Below are positions 1 to 8,975 of a DNA stretch of 64,000 bases, in pieces. The notes beneath the pieces were generated by a model. That model ran no database searches and had not been told where the DNA came from. It saw only the letters and a program-made list of their open reading frames with translations. The DNA is from CANRIN01 sp964493515 (GTDB lineage: Bacteria; Bacillota; Clostridia; Oscillospirales; JAAYOS01). The position numbers and the translations under genes were made by a program. Position 1 is the stretch's first letter. Each line of letters opens with the position of its first letter. The stretch is from contig CAZBNJ010000002.1 in the NCBI GenBank assembly GCA_964493515.1, positions 17,556 through 81,555 on the forward strand, given 5' to 3'.

Positions 1-43
1 CTGTAAGCAAAAACTTCAAACGGAGCGGGAGGAGGATGAGCGT

Positions 44-2014
44 ATGCGGCGTTATTTCAGACTGTCGGCGCTCATAACAGCGGCGGCGCTGCTCCTTCCG
101 CTCCTTTTTTCTGCTCCGGCATCGGCAAGGACTACCGCCGAACCGATGCTCGCGGCGGGCAACTATCACGCGCTCGAGCTGGAGGCGGACGGCAGCGTGC
201 TGTCATGGGGATCGAACCGATACGGGCAGCTCGGCGACGGCAGCACCGAGTCGCGCGCGCTTCCGACCGAGGTGATGGCTGACGCGGTGCAGATCGCCGC
301 GGGAAGCTGGTCGAGCTATGCGCTCTCAGCGGACGGCACGCTCTATTCGTGGGGTTCGGGCGAGCAGGGACAGCTCGGACTGGGCGACAGCCAAAACCGC
401 GCCGAGCCGACACGCGTGACCGACGGCGTAAAACGCGTGGCTGCGGCGCTCAACCGAGCCTACGCGCTCGGCACCGACGGCACGCTGTACGCATGGGGCA
501 ACGCGTCCTGGGCGTATCCGGACGGCGAGCGTCTGACAAGGACGCCGCGCGCGGTCGCGACGGGAGCGGACGATGTGTTCTGCGGCGGCTCGACGACGCT
601 CATCCTGCGCGGCTCGACGCTGTACGCGCTCGGCTCGGCGGCTAAGGGCAGCGTTCAAAACGGACGCGCGTCGGAGGTGCTCATCGCGTCGGATGTTGCG
701 ACGGCGGCGGCGACCACCTCCGAGATACTGTACATCGACAGCGCGGGCAGGCTGTACAGCTATACGAACGGCGTGTCCCGCCTGCTGCTGAGATCGATGA
801 AGTCGGTGACTGCAAACGGCGGCAAGTTCGCGGCGATAAGCGCGACCGGCGTGCTGTACACATGGGGAGCGAACAGCTCCGGCGCGCTCGGGCTTGGGCA
901 TCGAAACAGTGTGAGCACCCCGACGGTCGCGCTGCACGGAGCGTCGGCGGTCGCGCTCGGAAGCGACTTCTCGGCCGCGCTGAAGCAGAACAGCGAGCTG
1001 TGGACCAGCGGCTCAAACGCCATGGATCAGCTCGCGGGAGGGCTTAACAAGCTCGATTACAACGCGTTTCATCAGGCGCGAGCGGGCGAATATTCACTCG
1101 GCGAGCTTGGCTACGGCGAATATCGGGTGCTGCTCGACGGCGAGCGCCTGGACTTTGACGTGTCGCCGATAAACCGTTCGGGGCGGATGCTTGTGCCGAT
1201 GCGCGCGATATTCGAGGCACTCGGCGCCAGGGTCGACTGGGACGGCGCGACATCGACAGCCACCGCGACCAAAAACGGACGCACCGTTGCGGTCACGATA
1301 GGCTCGACTACCGCCTATGTCGACGGCGAGCCGGTCGAGCTGGACGCGCCCGCCGAGAAGATAGACTGGCGCACGCTCGTGCCGCTGCGATTTGTCGCGA
1401 CGTCGCTCGGCGCGCGGGTGGACTACTGCGGAAGCGAGCGGCTGTGCGAGATACGCAGCGCCGACGCTCCGTCCGCCCCGAGCGCCGATGTGCTGTCCCG
1501 ACTGTCCGCCGACATATCGGTCGCGCTGGACGGAGGCGCGCAGGGGAGCGCGAGCGGCGTGGTGGTGCATCCGAGCGGCTTGATAATAACCAACCGCCAT
1601 GTCGCCGAGCGCGCGGGGAGCATCACCGTGACGATAGCCGGAAGGCGGTACTCGGCGTCTGTGCTGCATATTTCAAAGGAGCAGGATCTCGCGATACTGA
1701 AGGTGTCGGCGGGCGGGCTGTACGCGGCGGAGCTGTCGCCCACGCTGCCGAATGTCGGCGAGAAGCTGACCGTATACGACGGCTCCGCCGACACGTCGGT
1801 TAGCTGCACGGTGACCAGCCGAGGCTACGGCGGAGCGTCGCTGCTTGTGAGCGCGTCGCTTTCACCCGGCGCGAGCGGTTCGGGAGTGTACGACGCGCAC
1901 GGCAGGCTTACGGGAATCGTGAGGGCGTCGGTGGGGACAAATCGCGTGGCGATACTGCCCGCGGTCGAGTTTGCCGAGGCGATAGACAGCGCGGTGTCGG
2001 CAGCCGGATTTTGA
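44..2014 (+). CDS. Secreted RCC1-repeat / copper-amine-oxidase-like stalk / trypsin-like serine protease
   Basis: The 656-residue protein begins with a signal peptide (about 1-28, hydrophobic core then APASA). Residues about 35-340 hold repeats of the RCC1 type, each with a DG..L/V..WG core followed by GQLG or GALG. Residues about 360-475 resemble the copper amine oxidase N-terminal stalk domain, with the double LVP(M/L)R...LGA.VD pattern. The C-terminal part (about 485-656) looks like an S1C trypsin-like protease with a complete triad: His519 in NRHV, Asp548 in QDLAIL and Ser611 in GASGSG. It probably acts outside the cell; the substrate is unknown. The ATG at 44 follows a strong GGGAGGAGG. 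A TAA at 4-6 may end an upstream gene lying outside the window. Domain calls are from motif reading. Confidence 0.8.
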   Translation: MRRYFRLSALITAAALLLPLLFSAPASARTTAEPMLAAGNYHALELEADGSVLSWGSNRYGQLGDGSTESRALPTEVMADAVQIAAGSWSSYALSADGTLYSWGSGEQGQLGLGDSQNRAEPTRVTDGVKRVAAALNRAYALGTDGTLYAWGNASWAYPDGERLTRTPRAVATGADDVFCGGSTTLILRGSTLYALGSAAKGSVQNGRASEVLIASDVATAAATTSEILYIDSAGRLYSYTNGVSRLLLRSMKSVTANGGKFAAISATGVLYTWGANSSGALGLGHRNSVSTPTVALHGASAVALGSDFSAALKQNSELWTSGSNAMDQLAGGLNKLDYNAFHQARAGEYSLGELGYGEYRVLLDGERLDFDVSPINRSGRMLVPMRAIFEALGARVDWDGATSTATATKNGRTVAVTIGSTTAYVDGEPVELDAPAEKIDWRTLVPLRFVATSLGARVDYCGSERLCEIRSADAPSAPSADVLSRLSADISVALDGGAQGSASGVVVHPSGLIITNRHVAERAGSITVTIAGRRYSASVLHISKEQDLAILKVSAGGLYAAELSPTLPNVGEKLTVYDGSADTSVSCTVTSRGYGGASLLVSASLSPGASGSGVYDAHGRLTGIVRASVGTNRVAILPAVEFAEAIDSAVSAAGF

Positions 2015-2037
2015 TACATTTTTTGGAGGTTTTTTGA

Positions 2038-2937
2038 ATGGAACGTAGGAGCGGAGCAAAAAATAAGGTAATATCGCTGCTGTTGTCGCTGATATTTCCG
2101 GCGGGATATCTGCTGTCGCAGGTGATAGTGGCGTTTATCGCGGCGTTCGGGATAGCGTTCGGCGCGATACTCGCCGGTGGTGGATTCGGCGTTTCGATGC
2201 CCGCGAACCTGACGCTGATAGTCACGGCGATAAGCGGCATCCTCACGGCGGCAGCGGCGGTGCTGACGATAAAACTTCGCCGCCAGAGCGTCAAGTTCGA
2301 GCTTCGTCTGCGGAACCCGGGCTTTGCGACGCTGGTGCTGGCGCTTATACTGGGCATCAATCTGAACATCGCAAGCTCGTCGATGCTCGCGATACTTCCG
2401 CTTCCCGACTGGATGGTGGACAGCTACAACGAGCAGGTCGGCGAGGCGCTGCTCTACGGAAGCTCGCCGGTGCTCATGGTGCTCGTTGTCGGCGTGATAG
2501 TGCCGATCGTGGAGGAGATATGCCTTCGCGCAATGCCGCTCAGAGCGCTGCGGCGCGCGTATCCGGCTGCGGTGGCTGCGGTCATCGGCGGCGCGATATT
2601 TGCGCTGATACACGGCAATCCGCTTCAGATACTCTACGTCCTGCCGGTCGGGATAATCTTCTGCTTTGTGTATGTCTGGACAGAGAGCGTTGTCGCGACG
2701 ATGGCGCTGCACATCGGCTACAACGGATTTTCGGCGGTCATCACCGCGCTTTCTCCAAGCGATGTCGACACGTCCGCCGCCATGACAGGGGACATGACCG
2801 GACTGTATGTCGGCATGGCGATAGCTTTCACGGCGATAACGGCGGTGCTTATAGTGCTGATTCGACGCCACAGGGTGGTCATGGTGCCGGTGCGGAACGA
2901 TTTTCCGCAGGATTCGTCTAATAACAGTACGCTGTAA
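2038..2937 (+). CDS. CPBP-family intramembrane metalloprotease (CAAX protease-like)
   Basis: This 299-residue polytopic membrane protein carries the CPBP/Abi glutamate-rich motif EEICLR (EExxxR), followed by a membrane segment ending in FALIHGNP and later LHIGYNG. The Glu pair and the two His positions are those expected for the intramembrane metal site. Family members cleave prenylated or other membrane proteins, or process peptides; the substrate here cannot be read. It lies 23 bp after the secreted protease gene and 17 bp before the glycosyltransferase, so the three may be cotranscribed. The start has a GGAGG 8 bp upstream. Confidence 0.8.
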   Translation: MERRSGAKNKVISLLLSLIFPAGYLLSQVIVAFIAAFGIAFGAILAGGGFGVSMPANLTLIVTAISGILTAAAAVLTIKLRRQSVKFELRLRNPGFATLVLALILGINLNIASSSMLAILPLPDWMVDSYNEQVGEALLYGSSPVLMVLVVGVIVPIVEEICLRAMPLRALRRAYPAAVAAVIGGAIFALIHGNPLQILYVLPVGIIFCFVYVWTESVVATMALHIGYNGFSAVITALSPSDVDTSAAMTGDMTGLYVGMAIAFTAITAVLIVLIRRHRVVMVPVRNDFPQDSSNNSTL

Positions 2938-2954
2938 AAGGGAGGATACGAAAA

Positions 2955-3887
2955 ATGTCGCTTGTATCGGTGGTCGTTCCGGTATACAACGAGGAAGAAC
3001 TGATAGAGTGGAGCCACGGCCGTCTCAAGGAGACGATGGATTCCGCGGGTGTGGATTATGAGCTGATATTTGTCAACGACGGCAGCCGCGACCGCTCGCC
3101 CGAGCTGCTGCGCTCGATATGCGAGAGCGACCCGCGCTCGAAGATGCTGAGCTTTTCGCGAAACTTCGGACACCAGTGCGCGATATCGGCGGGTATGCGC
3201 GAGTCGAAGGGGGACGCGGTCGTGGTCATCGACGCCGATCTTCAGGACCCGCCGGAGGTCATCCTCGCGATGATAGAGAAGTGGCGCGAGGGCTACGACG
3301 TGGTCTACGGCAAGCGCGGCAAACGCAAGGGGGAGACCGCGTTCAAGCTGCTCACCGCAAAGATATTCTATCGCGTGCTGGACAGCCTCACGACGGTGGA
3401 CATCCCGGTGGATACCGGCGACTTCCGCCTGCTCAGCCGCCGTGTGTGCGATGTGATGAACTCGCTTCCCGAGCACAATCGCTACATCCGAGGACTGGTG
3501 AGCTGGGTCGGATTCAAGCAGTGCGCGGTCGAGTATATACGCGAGGAGCGTACGGCGGGCGAGACCAAGTACACGCTGAAGAAGATGATTCGGCTCGCGA
3601 CCGACGGCATCGTATCCTTCTCGTACAAGCCGCTGATGTTCGCCGCGGGATTTGGCATATTCACCGCCGCCGCGAGCGCCATATACCTTGTGGTCGCGCT
3701 GATACTCGACCTCTGCGGCGTGTGGGCGATAAACGGACTGTACTACATCGGCGGATTCATCCTGCTGGCGCTGGGATTTCTGATGATAGCCCTCGGCATC
3801 GTCGGACGGTATCTTGGACAGATGCTTGACGAGGCGCGCGGGCGTCCGTACTACATCATTGCGGAGAAGGTGGGCTTCGATGACTGA
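2955..3887 (+). CDS. Family 2 glycosyltransferase, polyprenyl-phosphate type (GtrB/DPM1-like)
   Basis: The 310-residue protein has an N-terminal GT-A domain (VVVPVYNEE near the start, FVNDGSRD, then DADLQDPP with the metal-binding DXD) and two C-terminal membrane segments at about 232-290. This is the layout of GtrB and dolichyl-phosphate mannose synthase relatives, which load a sugar from a nucleotide donor onto undecaprenyl phosphate for transfer outside the membrane. The sugar cannot be inferred. GGGAGG lies 9 bp before the ATG. The 3' end overlaps cdd by 8 bp, which suggests translational coupling. Confidence 0.85.
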   Translation: MSLVSVVVPVYNEEELIEWSHGRLKETMDSAGVDYELIFVNDGSRDRSPELLRSICESDPRSKMLSFSRNFGHQCAISAGMRESKGDAVVVIDADLQDPPEVILAMIEKWREGYDVVYGKRGKRKGETAFKLLTAKIFYRVLDSLTTVDIPVDTGDFRLLSRRVCDVMNSLPEHNRYIRGLVSWVGFKQCAVEYIREERTAGETKYTLKKMIRLATDGIVSFSYKPLMFAAGFGIFTAAASAIYLVVALILDLCGVWAINGLYYIGGFILLALGFLMIALGIVGRYLGQMLDEARGRPYYIIAEKVGFDD

Positions 3888-4260
3888 CCGCGAGCTTGTG
3901 CAGCGTGCGCTGGATAACCGCAAAAACGCCTATGCGCCCTACTCGAAGTTTCAGGTGGGCGCGGCGCTCATCTGCGCGGACGGCAGGGTGTTTGACGGCT
4001 GCAACGTGGAGTGTGGCAGCTACGGCGCGACGATATGCGCCGAGCGCACGGCGTTTGTCAGCGCGATAGCCGCGGGAGAGCGCGAGTTTTCGACGCTTGC
4101 GGTGTCGTCGAGCGGAGACGGCTTCTGTATGCCCTGCGGTATCTGCCGACAGTTCATCTTTGAGCTTGCGCCGAACCTCCGCGTGCTCTGCGCGAACCCC
4201 AAGGGCGAGTGGCGGGAATATTCGCGCGATGACCTGCTTCCGCACGCGTTCGAGCTGTAA
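3880..4260 (+). CDS. cdd: Cytidine deaminase
   Basis: The 126-residue protein deaminates cytidine and deoxycytidine to uridine and deoxyuridine in pyrimidine salvage. It carries the zinc-site signatures CAERTA (the Cys with the catalytic Glu) and PCGICRQ (two further Cys), plus the N-terminal YAPYSKFQVGAAL segment typical of the homotetrameric form; the length is normal. The ATG at 3880 lies within the 3' end of the glycosyltransferase gene. In many Firmicutes cdd sits between dgkA and era, but here it is about 28 kb away from them. Confidence 0.93.
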   Translation: MTDRELVQRALDNRKNAYAPYSKFQVGAALICADGRVFDGCNVECGSYGATICAERTAFVSAIAAGEREFSTLAVSSSGDGFCMPCGICRQFIFELAPNLRVLCANPKGEWREYSRDDLLPHAFEL

Positions 4261-4291
4261 CGGAAGAAAATAGGGTAGCCACAACTATTAC

Positions 4292-4320
4292 TTGACCCAT
4301 ACGACAAAATATGCTACAAT
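4292..4320 (+). promoter_or_regulatory. Sigma-A promoter for the 4366 gene
   Basis: TTGACC (4292-4297) and TACAAT (4315-4320) are separated by 17 bp. The pair lies about 45 bp before the start codon at 4366, in the gap after cdd. Confidence 0.75.
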
Positions 4321-4365
4321 ATGTTGGATAGCTGATGGCAATGAACTACTACTGGAGGCGGACTA

Positions 4366-5154
4366 ATGGCAGTTGAAAAGCGACAGCGCGACAGGCGCTA
4401 CGAGGATTACATGACAAATCGCATCCTCGCGATTTTTACATATGCGTTCCTGCTGATACTCGGGCTGATGTTCTCGTACCGCATGTACTCGAGCATAGAT
4501 ACGATGTTTACCATACAGAAGGTTCTGTATGTTGTCGCTGCGATAGCGGCGGCGGGAACGGTCGCGTCGATAATATGGGAGCTTGTCGGAGAAAAGCGCG
4601 AGTTCAAGGTCGTCTGCGGGCGCAATCTGGCGATGGCCTGCGCGATACTCGCGATATGCGCGTTCTGCGGCGCGTACTTCACGTCGAGCGGCATCCGCAT
4701 GATGTATGTGTTCGTGCCGCTTGTCTGCGCGCTCATCCTGGTGTACCTGCTCTATCCGCGTGACTTCTTCTTCACCGCGCTTGTCACGGCGTGCGCGGCG
4801 GTGCTGCTGTGGTACATGAGCCGCGCGACCGGCGCGGGATTCATATGGGTTCGCGGCGTCAAGGCGGGCAAGGTGCTCTACGGCACGATACTCGCGGTGC
4901 TCCTCCTCGCGGCGTATGTCGTGGGACTGCTGAAGCTGAGAAAGTCGAACGGCGTGCTCAAACTGAAGAACGGCGAGCGTGAGGTGTTCCCCAAGGGTGC
5001 GCACTATCTCCTGTCGCTTGTCACGGCGGGAGTGACCGCGCTTGCGGTGCTCGTCGGATTCATCGGCGGCGGCACGGCGGCGTACTATCTGGTGTTTGGA
5101 ATGGTGGCGTATCTGTTCGTCCTTGCCGTGTATTATACGGTCAAGATGATGTGA
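4366..5154 (+). CDS. Unknown polytopic membrane protein (about 8 TM)
   Basis: I do not recognise this 262-residue protein. It has a basic N-terminus and about eight hydrophobic segments, near residues 20-38, 50-70, 86-105, 111-130, 133-150, 172-190, 212-232 and 237-258. A charged cytoplasmic loop lies around 190-205 (LRKSNGVLKLKNGER). No catalytic motif is visible. It has its own promoter, a GGAGG about 9 bp before the ATG, and a strong terminator directly after it, so it is transcribed alone. Confidence 0.75.
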   Translation: MAVEKRQRDRRYEDYMTNRILAIFTYAFLLILGLMFSYRMYSSIDTMFTIQKVLYVVAAIAAAGTVASIIWELVGEKREFKVVCGRNLAMACAILAICAFCGAYFTSSGIRMMYVFVPLVCALILVYLLYPRDFFFTALVTACAAVLLWYMSRATGAGFIWVRGVKAGKVLYGTILAVLLLAAYVVGLLKLRKSNGVLKLKNGEREVFPKGAHYLLSLVTAGVTALAVLVGFIGGGTAAYYLVFGMVAYLFVLAVYYTVKMM

Positions 5155-5168
5155 GGCGATAAAGAGAG

Positions 5169-5202
5169 AAAAAGACTCGGAGCAGAGGCTCCGAGTCTTT
5201 TT
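5169..5202. terminator. Bidirectional intrinsic terminator
   Basis: Perfect 15-bp stem (5169-5183 with 5188-5202), loop AGAG, A-tract on the left and T-tract on the right. It lies between two convergent genes, the 4366 membrane protein and fhs, and can serve both. Confidence 0.93.
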
Positions 5203-5219
5203 GTTTTGCCAATAAGCTA

Positions 5220-6872
5220 TCAGAACAGCCCGACGATGTTGCCCTCGGCATCGAGGTCGATGTTCTCCGCCGCGGGGACCTTGGGCAGGCCGGGCATGGT
5301 CATGATGTCGCCCGCGTAGGCGACCACAAATCCCGCACCCGCGCTGAGCCGTGCGTCGCGTATCGTGACCTCGAAGCCCTCCGGCGCTGCGAGCAGCTTC
5401 GGATTGTCCGAGAACGAATACTGCGTCTTTGCGATGCAGACCGGAAGGTCGCCGTAGCCCGACTTCTGGAGGTTGTTCAGTATGCGCGACGCCGCCGGGG
5501 CAAAGTTCACGCCTGCGCCACGGTACACGCGCTTTACGACCGCCTTTATCTTGTCCTTGAGCTTCATGTCGTCGGGGTAGCAGTAGGTCAGGTCGCTCTT
5601 TCCCTCGTCGCACAGCCGCACGACTTCGCTCGCAAGCTCGGTGCCGCCCGCGCCGCCGTCCGCCCATATCGTGACCGGGATCGCCTTGACGCCGCACTGC
5701 TCGGCGAGCTTTTTAACCAGCGCGACCTCCTCGTCGGTGTCGGTAGTAAAGCGATTTATCGCGACGACCGCGCTGAGGTTGTACACCTCGGTTATGTTGC
5801 GGATGTGGCGCTCGAGGTTGGCAAAACCCGCCTCCAGAGCCGCGAGGTCGTCTCCGCCGCCGTGGTGCTTCATCGCGCGTATCGTGGCGACGATGACGCA
5901 CGCGTCCGGCTTGAGACCCGCCATGCGGCACTTTATGTCGAGAAATTTTTCCGCGCCGAGGTCCGCGCCGAAGCCCGCCTCGGTGATGGTGTACTCGCCG
6001 ACCTTCATCGCGAGCTTTGTCGCGGACACGCTGTTGCAGCCGTGCGCGATGTTGGCAAACGGGCCGCCGTGAACGATGGCGGGCGTGTGCTCGAGCGTCT
6101 GCACAAGATTGGGGGACAGCGCGTCGCGAAGCAGCGCAGCCATCGCGCCCTGCGCCTTGAGATCGCCCGCTGTGACCGGCTTGCCGTCGTACGTCTCGCC
6201 GATGACGATGCGCGCGCAGCGAGCCTTCAGGTCGTCAAGCGACGACGCGAGGCAGAACAGCGCCATGACCTCGGTCGCGACGGTTATCTGGAAGCCGTCC
6301 TCGCGCACAAAGCCGTTTGCCTTGCCGCCCATGCCGTCGACGACGAAGCGGAGCTGGCGGTCGTTCATGTCCACGCAGCGCTTCCAGGTTATGCGGCGCG
6401 GGTCGATGCCCAGCGCGTTGCCCTGGTAGATGTGGTTGTCTATCATCGCGGCGAGCAGATTGTTCGCGGCGGTTATCGCGTGGAGGTCGCCGGTGAAGTG
6501 GAGGTTTATGTCCTCCATCGGCACGACCTGCGAGTATCCGCCGCCAGCAGCGCCGCCCTTAACGCCGAACACCGGTCCGAGCGACGGCTCGCGCAGCGCC
6601 AGCACCGACTTTTTGCCGATGTGCCGAAGCGCGTCCGCCAGACCGACCGACACGGTGGTTTTGCCTTCGCCGGCGGGGGTGGGGGTGAGCGCGGTGACAA
6701 GCACCAGCTTGCCGTTCGGACGGCTCTCCACCTCGCGGAGGAAGGCGCGGTTCACCTTCGCCTTGTACTTGCCGTACAGCTCGAGCGACTCCTCGGGAAT
6801 GCCGATGTCGGCTGCGATCTTGGTTATCGGTTCAAGTTTTGCCGCCTGGGCGATTTGGATGTCGGTGGGCAT
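5220..6872 (-). CDS. fhs: Formate-tetrahydrofolate ligase
   Basis: The 550-residue enzyme forms 10-formyl-tetrahydrofolate from formate, tetrahydrofolate and ATP. It has the P-loop-like segment TPAGEGKTT at about 70 and the family region SLGPVFGVKGGAAGGG. Its length matches the usual 550-560 residues. I chose the ATG at 6872 because GGAGG sits about 6 bp upstream; the frame stays open further upstream without homology. It lies 62 bp downstream of folD on the same strand, and together the two interconvert formate and the one-carbon folate pool. In acetogens fhs belongs to the methyl branch of the Wood-Ljungdahl pathway, but no other gene of that pathway is visible here. Confidence 0.95.
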   Translation of the reverse strand: MPTDIQIAQAAKLEPITKIAADIGIPEESLELYGKYKAKVNRAFLREVESRPNGKLVLVTALTPTPAGEGKTTVSVGLADALRHIGKKSVLALREPSLGPVFGVKGGAAGGGYSQVVPMEDINLHFTGDLHAITAANNLLAAMIDNHIYQGNALGIDPRRITWKRCVDMNDRQLRFVVDGMGGKANGFVREDGFQITVATEVMALFCLASSLDDLKARCARIVIGETYDGKPVTAGDLKAQGAMAALLRDALSPNLVQTLEHTPAIVHGGPFANIAHGCNSVSATKLAMKVGEYTITEAGFGADLGAEKFLDIKCRMAGLKPDACVIVATIRAMKHHGGGDDLAALEAGFANLERHIRNITEVYNLSAVVAINRFTTDTDEEVALVKKLAEQCGVKAIPVTIWADGGAGGTELASEVVRLCDEGKSDLTYCYPDDMKLKDKIKAVVKRVYRGAGVNFAPAASRILNNLQKSGYGDLPVCIAKTQYSFSDNPKLLAAPEGFEVTIRDARLSAGAGFVVAYAGDIMTMPGLPKVPAAENIDLDAEGNIVGLF

Positions 6873-6934
6873 TTTGTTACCTCCTAAAATATATTCACCC
6901 CGGATCTGCAAGCAAATTCGGGGTAAGTGCCTTG

Positions 6935-7795
6935 TTACTCCGCAGCGATGCCGGACAGCATCCGCGCGGCGGTAAGCGTGTTCTTCAGCAGCATGACGCG
7001 GGTCATCGGACCTACGCCGCCGGGCACGGGCGTGATGTACCCCGCGACCTCGCCGACGCCCTCGGCGCAGTCGCCGACAAGCGAGCCGTCGGTCGCGGTG
7101 TTTATCGCGACATCTATCACGCACGCGCCGGGTTTGACCATGTCGGGCGTGATAATACCTATCTTACCGACCGCCGAGACAAGTATGTCCGCGCGTCGAC
7201 AGACCTCCGCGAGATCTTTTGTGCGGCTGTGGCAGGTGGTGACCGTGCCGTTGCGGTGGAGCAGCAGCAGGCTCATCGGCTTGCCGACGATGTTCGACCG
7301 TCCGACCACCACGCACTCGCGTCCCTCCACCTCTATGCCGTACTCGTCGATAAGCGCCATCACGCCGGCGGGGGTGCAGGGGAGGAACGCGTAGTCGCCG
7401 CGCACTATCCTGCCCACGTTTATCGGGTGGAAGGCGTCGACGTCCTTTCGCGGGTCGATGAGGTCGAGAATCCGCCGCTCGTCGTATCCCTTGGGGAGCG
7501 GGAGCTGCACCAGCACGCCGTGGACGTCGTCGCGGGCGTTCAGCTCGGCGACGAGTGCCTCCAGCTTCTCCTGACCGGCGTCGGCGTCAAGCGCGAACTC
7601 AAGGCTCGTTATGCCGCACTTTTCGCAGTCCCTCTCCTTGTTTGTCACATAGACGCGGCTTGCGGGGTCGTCGCCCACGATAATCACCGCGAGAGTAGGC
7701 GTGACGCCGCGCTCGGCAAGCGTCGATACCTCGGCTTTAACTTCCTTGCGAAGCCGCTTTGCGGTCGCCTTTCCGTCGATAATGACAGCGCTCAA
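6935..7795 (-). CDS. folD: Bifunctional methylene-THF dehydrogenase / methenyl-THF cyclohydrolase
   Basis: The 286-residue protein interconverts 5,10-methylene-, methenyl- and 10-formyl-tetrahydrofolate with NAD(P). Visible family signatures are QLPLPKGYDE, the dinucleotide-binding VVGRSNIVGKP segment and a C-terminal PVPGGVGPMT. The length is standard. It overlaps lgt by 4 bp (ATGA), so it is translationally coupled to it, and is followed by fhs, giving an lgt-folD-fhs unit on the minus strand. Confidence 0.95.
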   Translation of the reverse strand: MSAVIIDGKATAKRLRKEVKAEVSTLAERGVTPTLAVIIVGDDPASRVYVTNKERDCEKCGITSLEFALDADAGQEKLEALVAELNARDDVHGVLVQLPLPKGYDERRILDLIDPRKDVDAFHPINVGRIVRGDYAFLPCTPAGVMALIDEYGIEVEGRECVVVGRSNIVGKPMSLLLLHRNGTVTTCHSRTKDLAEVCRRADILVSAVGKIGIITPDMVKPGACVIDVAINTATDGSLVGDCAEGVGEVAGYITPVPGGVGPMTRVMLLKNTLTAARMLSGIAAE

Positions 7796-8808
7796 AGTTT
7801 GTCCTCCTCGGTTGGATCGGCAGGTTTTTCACCCTCGTCCTGCTCCTCGACCTCGGGCGGGTCAAAGGTTATCTCCGCCGAAGGCTCTATCGGCGCGGAT
7901 GCCGAGCTGTCCACCATCGACTCGGTGCGGTTCTGGACGCTGTTCGCCGCCTTTTCAAGCACCTTGCGGGCCTGCTCGCGCTCAAACGCCTCGACCTGCA
8001 TCTTGTTCGGGTCGGGCTTGCGGAGAAGTATCACGACGAGCAGAACGACGGCGACAAGCGCGCTCACCGCAGCGAGCAGTTGGCTCACGCGGATGCCGGT
8101 CGCGCCGACGTACAAGCTGTCAGTGCGCAGGCTCTCGATGAACATACGACCGATGCCGTACCACGCGATGTAGCAGAGCAGCACCTGACCGTCGAACTTG
8201 CGCTTTTTGGAGATGAAGTGGAGTATCACAAAGCCGACGAGATTCCACACGCTTTCATAGAGAAAGCAGGGGTGTGCGGTCGTCCAGCGTCCGTCCACAA
8301 ACAGCTCCATGCGGAAGATGGAGTCGGTCGCCGCGCCGAAGGCCTCGCGGTTCATGAAGTTGCCCCAGCGCCCGATCGCCTGCGCGAGCGGGAAGCCTAT
8401 CGCGGCGAGATCGAGCACCGCGAGCGGCTTTATCCCCTTTATCTTGGAGACAAGCGCGCCGCAGAGCAGTCCGCCGATTATGCCGCCGTATATCGCAAGT
8501 CCGCCCTTCCAGACATAGAGTATCTCAACGGGGTGCTCTAAATAATATGCCGCGTTATAGAACAGGCAGAAGTAGAGCCGCGCGCAGATTATGCCGACCG
8601 GCGCGGAGATTATCAGCACGTCGATGAGGTCGTCGCGCGTATAGCCGAACTTGTGACAGCGTTTCAGCGCGTAGACGACCGCGAGCAGGAAGCCCACCGC
8701 GATTATCACGCCGTACCACTTGATGCTGTGTCCGAATACGGTGAAGGGAAGGTCGGTGGGCGGGTCAAACTCAAGCCCAAATCCGGGGAAGCGTATCTCG
8801 GTATTCAA
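7792..8808 (-). CDS. lgt: Prolipoprotein diacylglyceryl transferase with a C-terminal extension
   Basis: This membrane enzyme transfers diacylglyceryl from phosphatidylglycerol to the lipobox Cys of prolipoproteins. The Lgt signature GRWGNFMNREAFG and the HPCFLYES segment are present, with about seven membrane segments. At 338 residues it is longer than the usual 250-290. The extra C-terminal part (from about residue 265) is hydrophilic, rich in Glu, Asp and Pro and probably disordered. The start is a TTG with AAGGAG 9 bp upstream. Confidence 0.92.
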   Translation of the reverse strand: MNTEIRFPGFGLEFDPPTDLPFTVFGHSIKWYGVIIAVGFLLAVVYALKRCHKFGYTRDDLIDVLIISAPVGIICARLYFCLFYNAAYYLEHPVEILYVWKGGLAIYGGIIGGLLCGALVSKIKGIKPLAVLDLAAIGFPLAQAIGRWGNFMNREAFGAATDSIFRMELFVDGRWTTAHPCFLYESVWNLVGFVILHFISKKRKFDGQVLLCYIAWYGIGRMFIESLRTDSLYVGATGIRVSQLLAAVSALVAVVLLVVILLRKPDPNKMQVEAFEREQARKVLEKAANSVQNRTESMVDSSASAPIEPSAEITFDPPEVEEQDEGEKPADPTEEDKL

Positions 8809-8851
8809 AAGGGATCACTCCTTAGTTGCGCATTTGCCAAAGTGTGGTATA

Positions 8852-8881
8852 ATTGTATCACAGCAGGGCGGGGCTTGTCCA
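8852..8881 (-). promoter_or_regulatory. Promoter for lgt-folD-fhs
   Basis: Read on the minus strand, TGGACA (8881-8876) and TACAAT (8857-8852) are separated by 18 bp. The expected start is about 38 nt before the lgt TTG codon. Confidence 0.55.
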
Positions 8882-8940
8882 GTAAAACAAGCATAAAACC
8901 CACATATTTTGCGGTCATGACCGACAGATGAAAATTTTTC

Positions 8941-8969
8941 TTGACAAGCGCGGTTTTTGCGGCTATAAT
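8941..8969 (+). promoter_or_regulatory. Consensus sigma-A promoter for infC-rpmI-rplT
   Basis: A full-consensus pair: TTGACA (8941-8946), 17 bp, TATAAT (8964-8969). Transcription should start near 8976, leaving a leader of about 190 nt before infC. Confidence 0.9.
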
Positions 8970-8975
8970 ACATAG

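Noticed and set aside
5805..6887. 360-codon open frame on the plus strand within fhs
   Set aside because: Shadow of fhs; the Arg/Val/His-rich translation has no recognisable domain.
6897..6924. Hairpin between folD and fhs (ACCCCG / CGGGGT)
   Set aside because: Short stem with a long loop and no T-run on the minus strand; not a convincing terminator or riboswitch.
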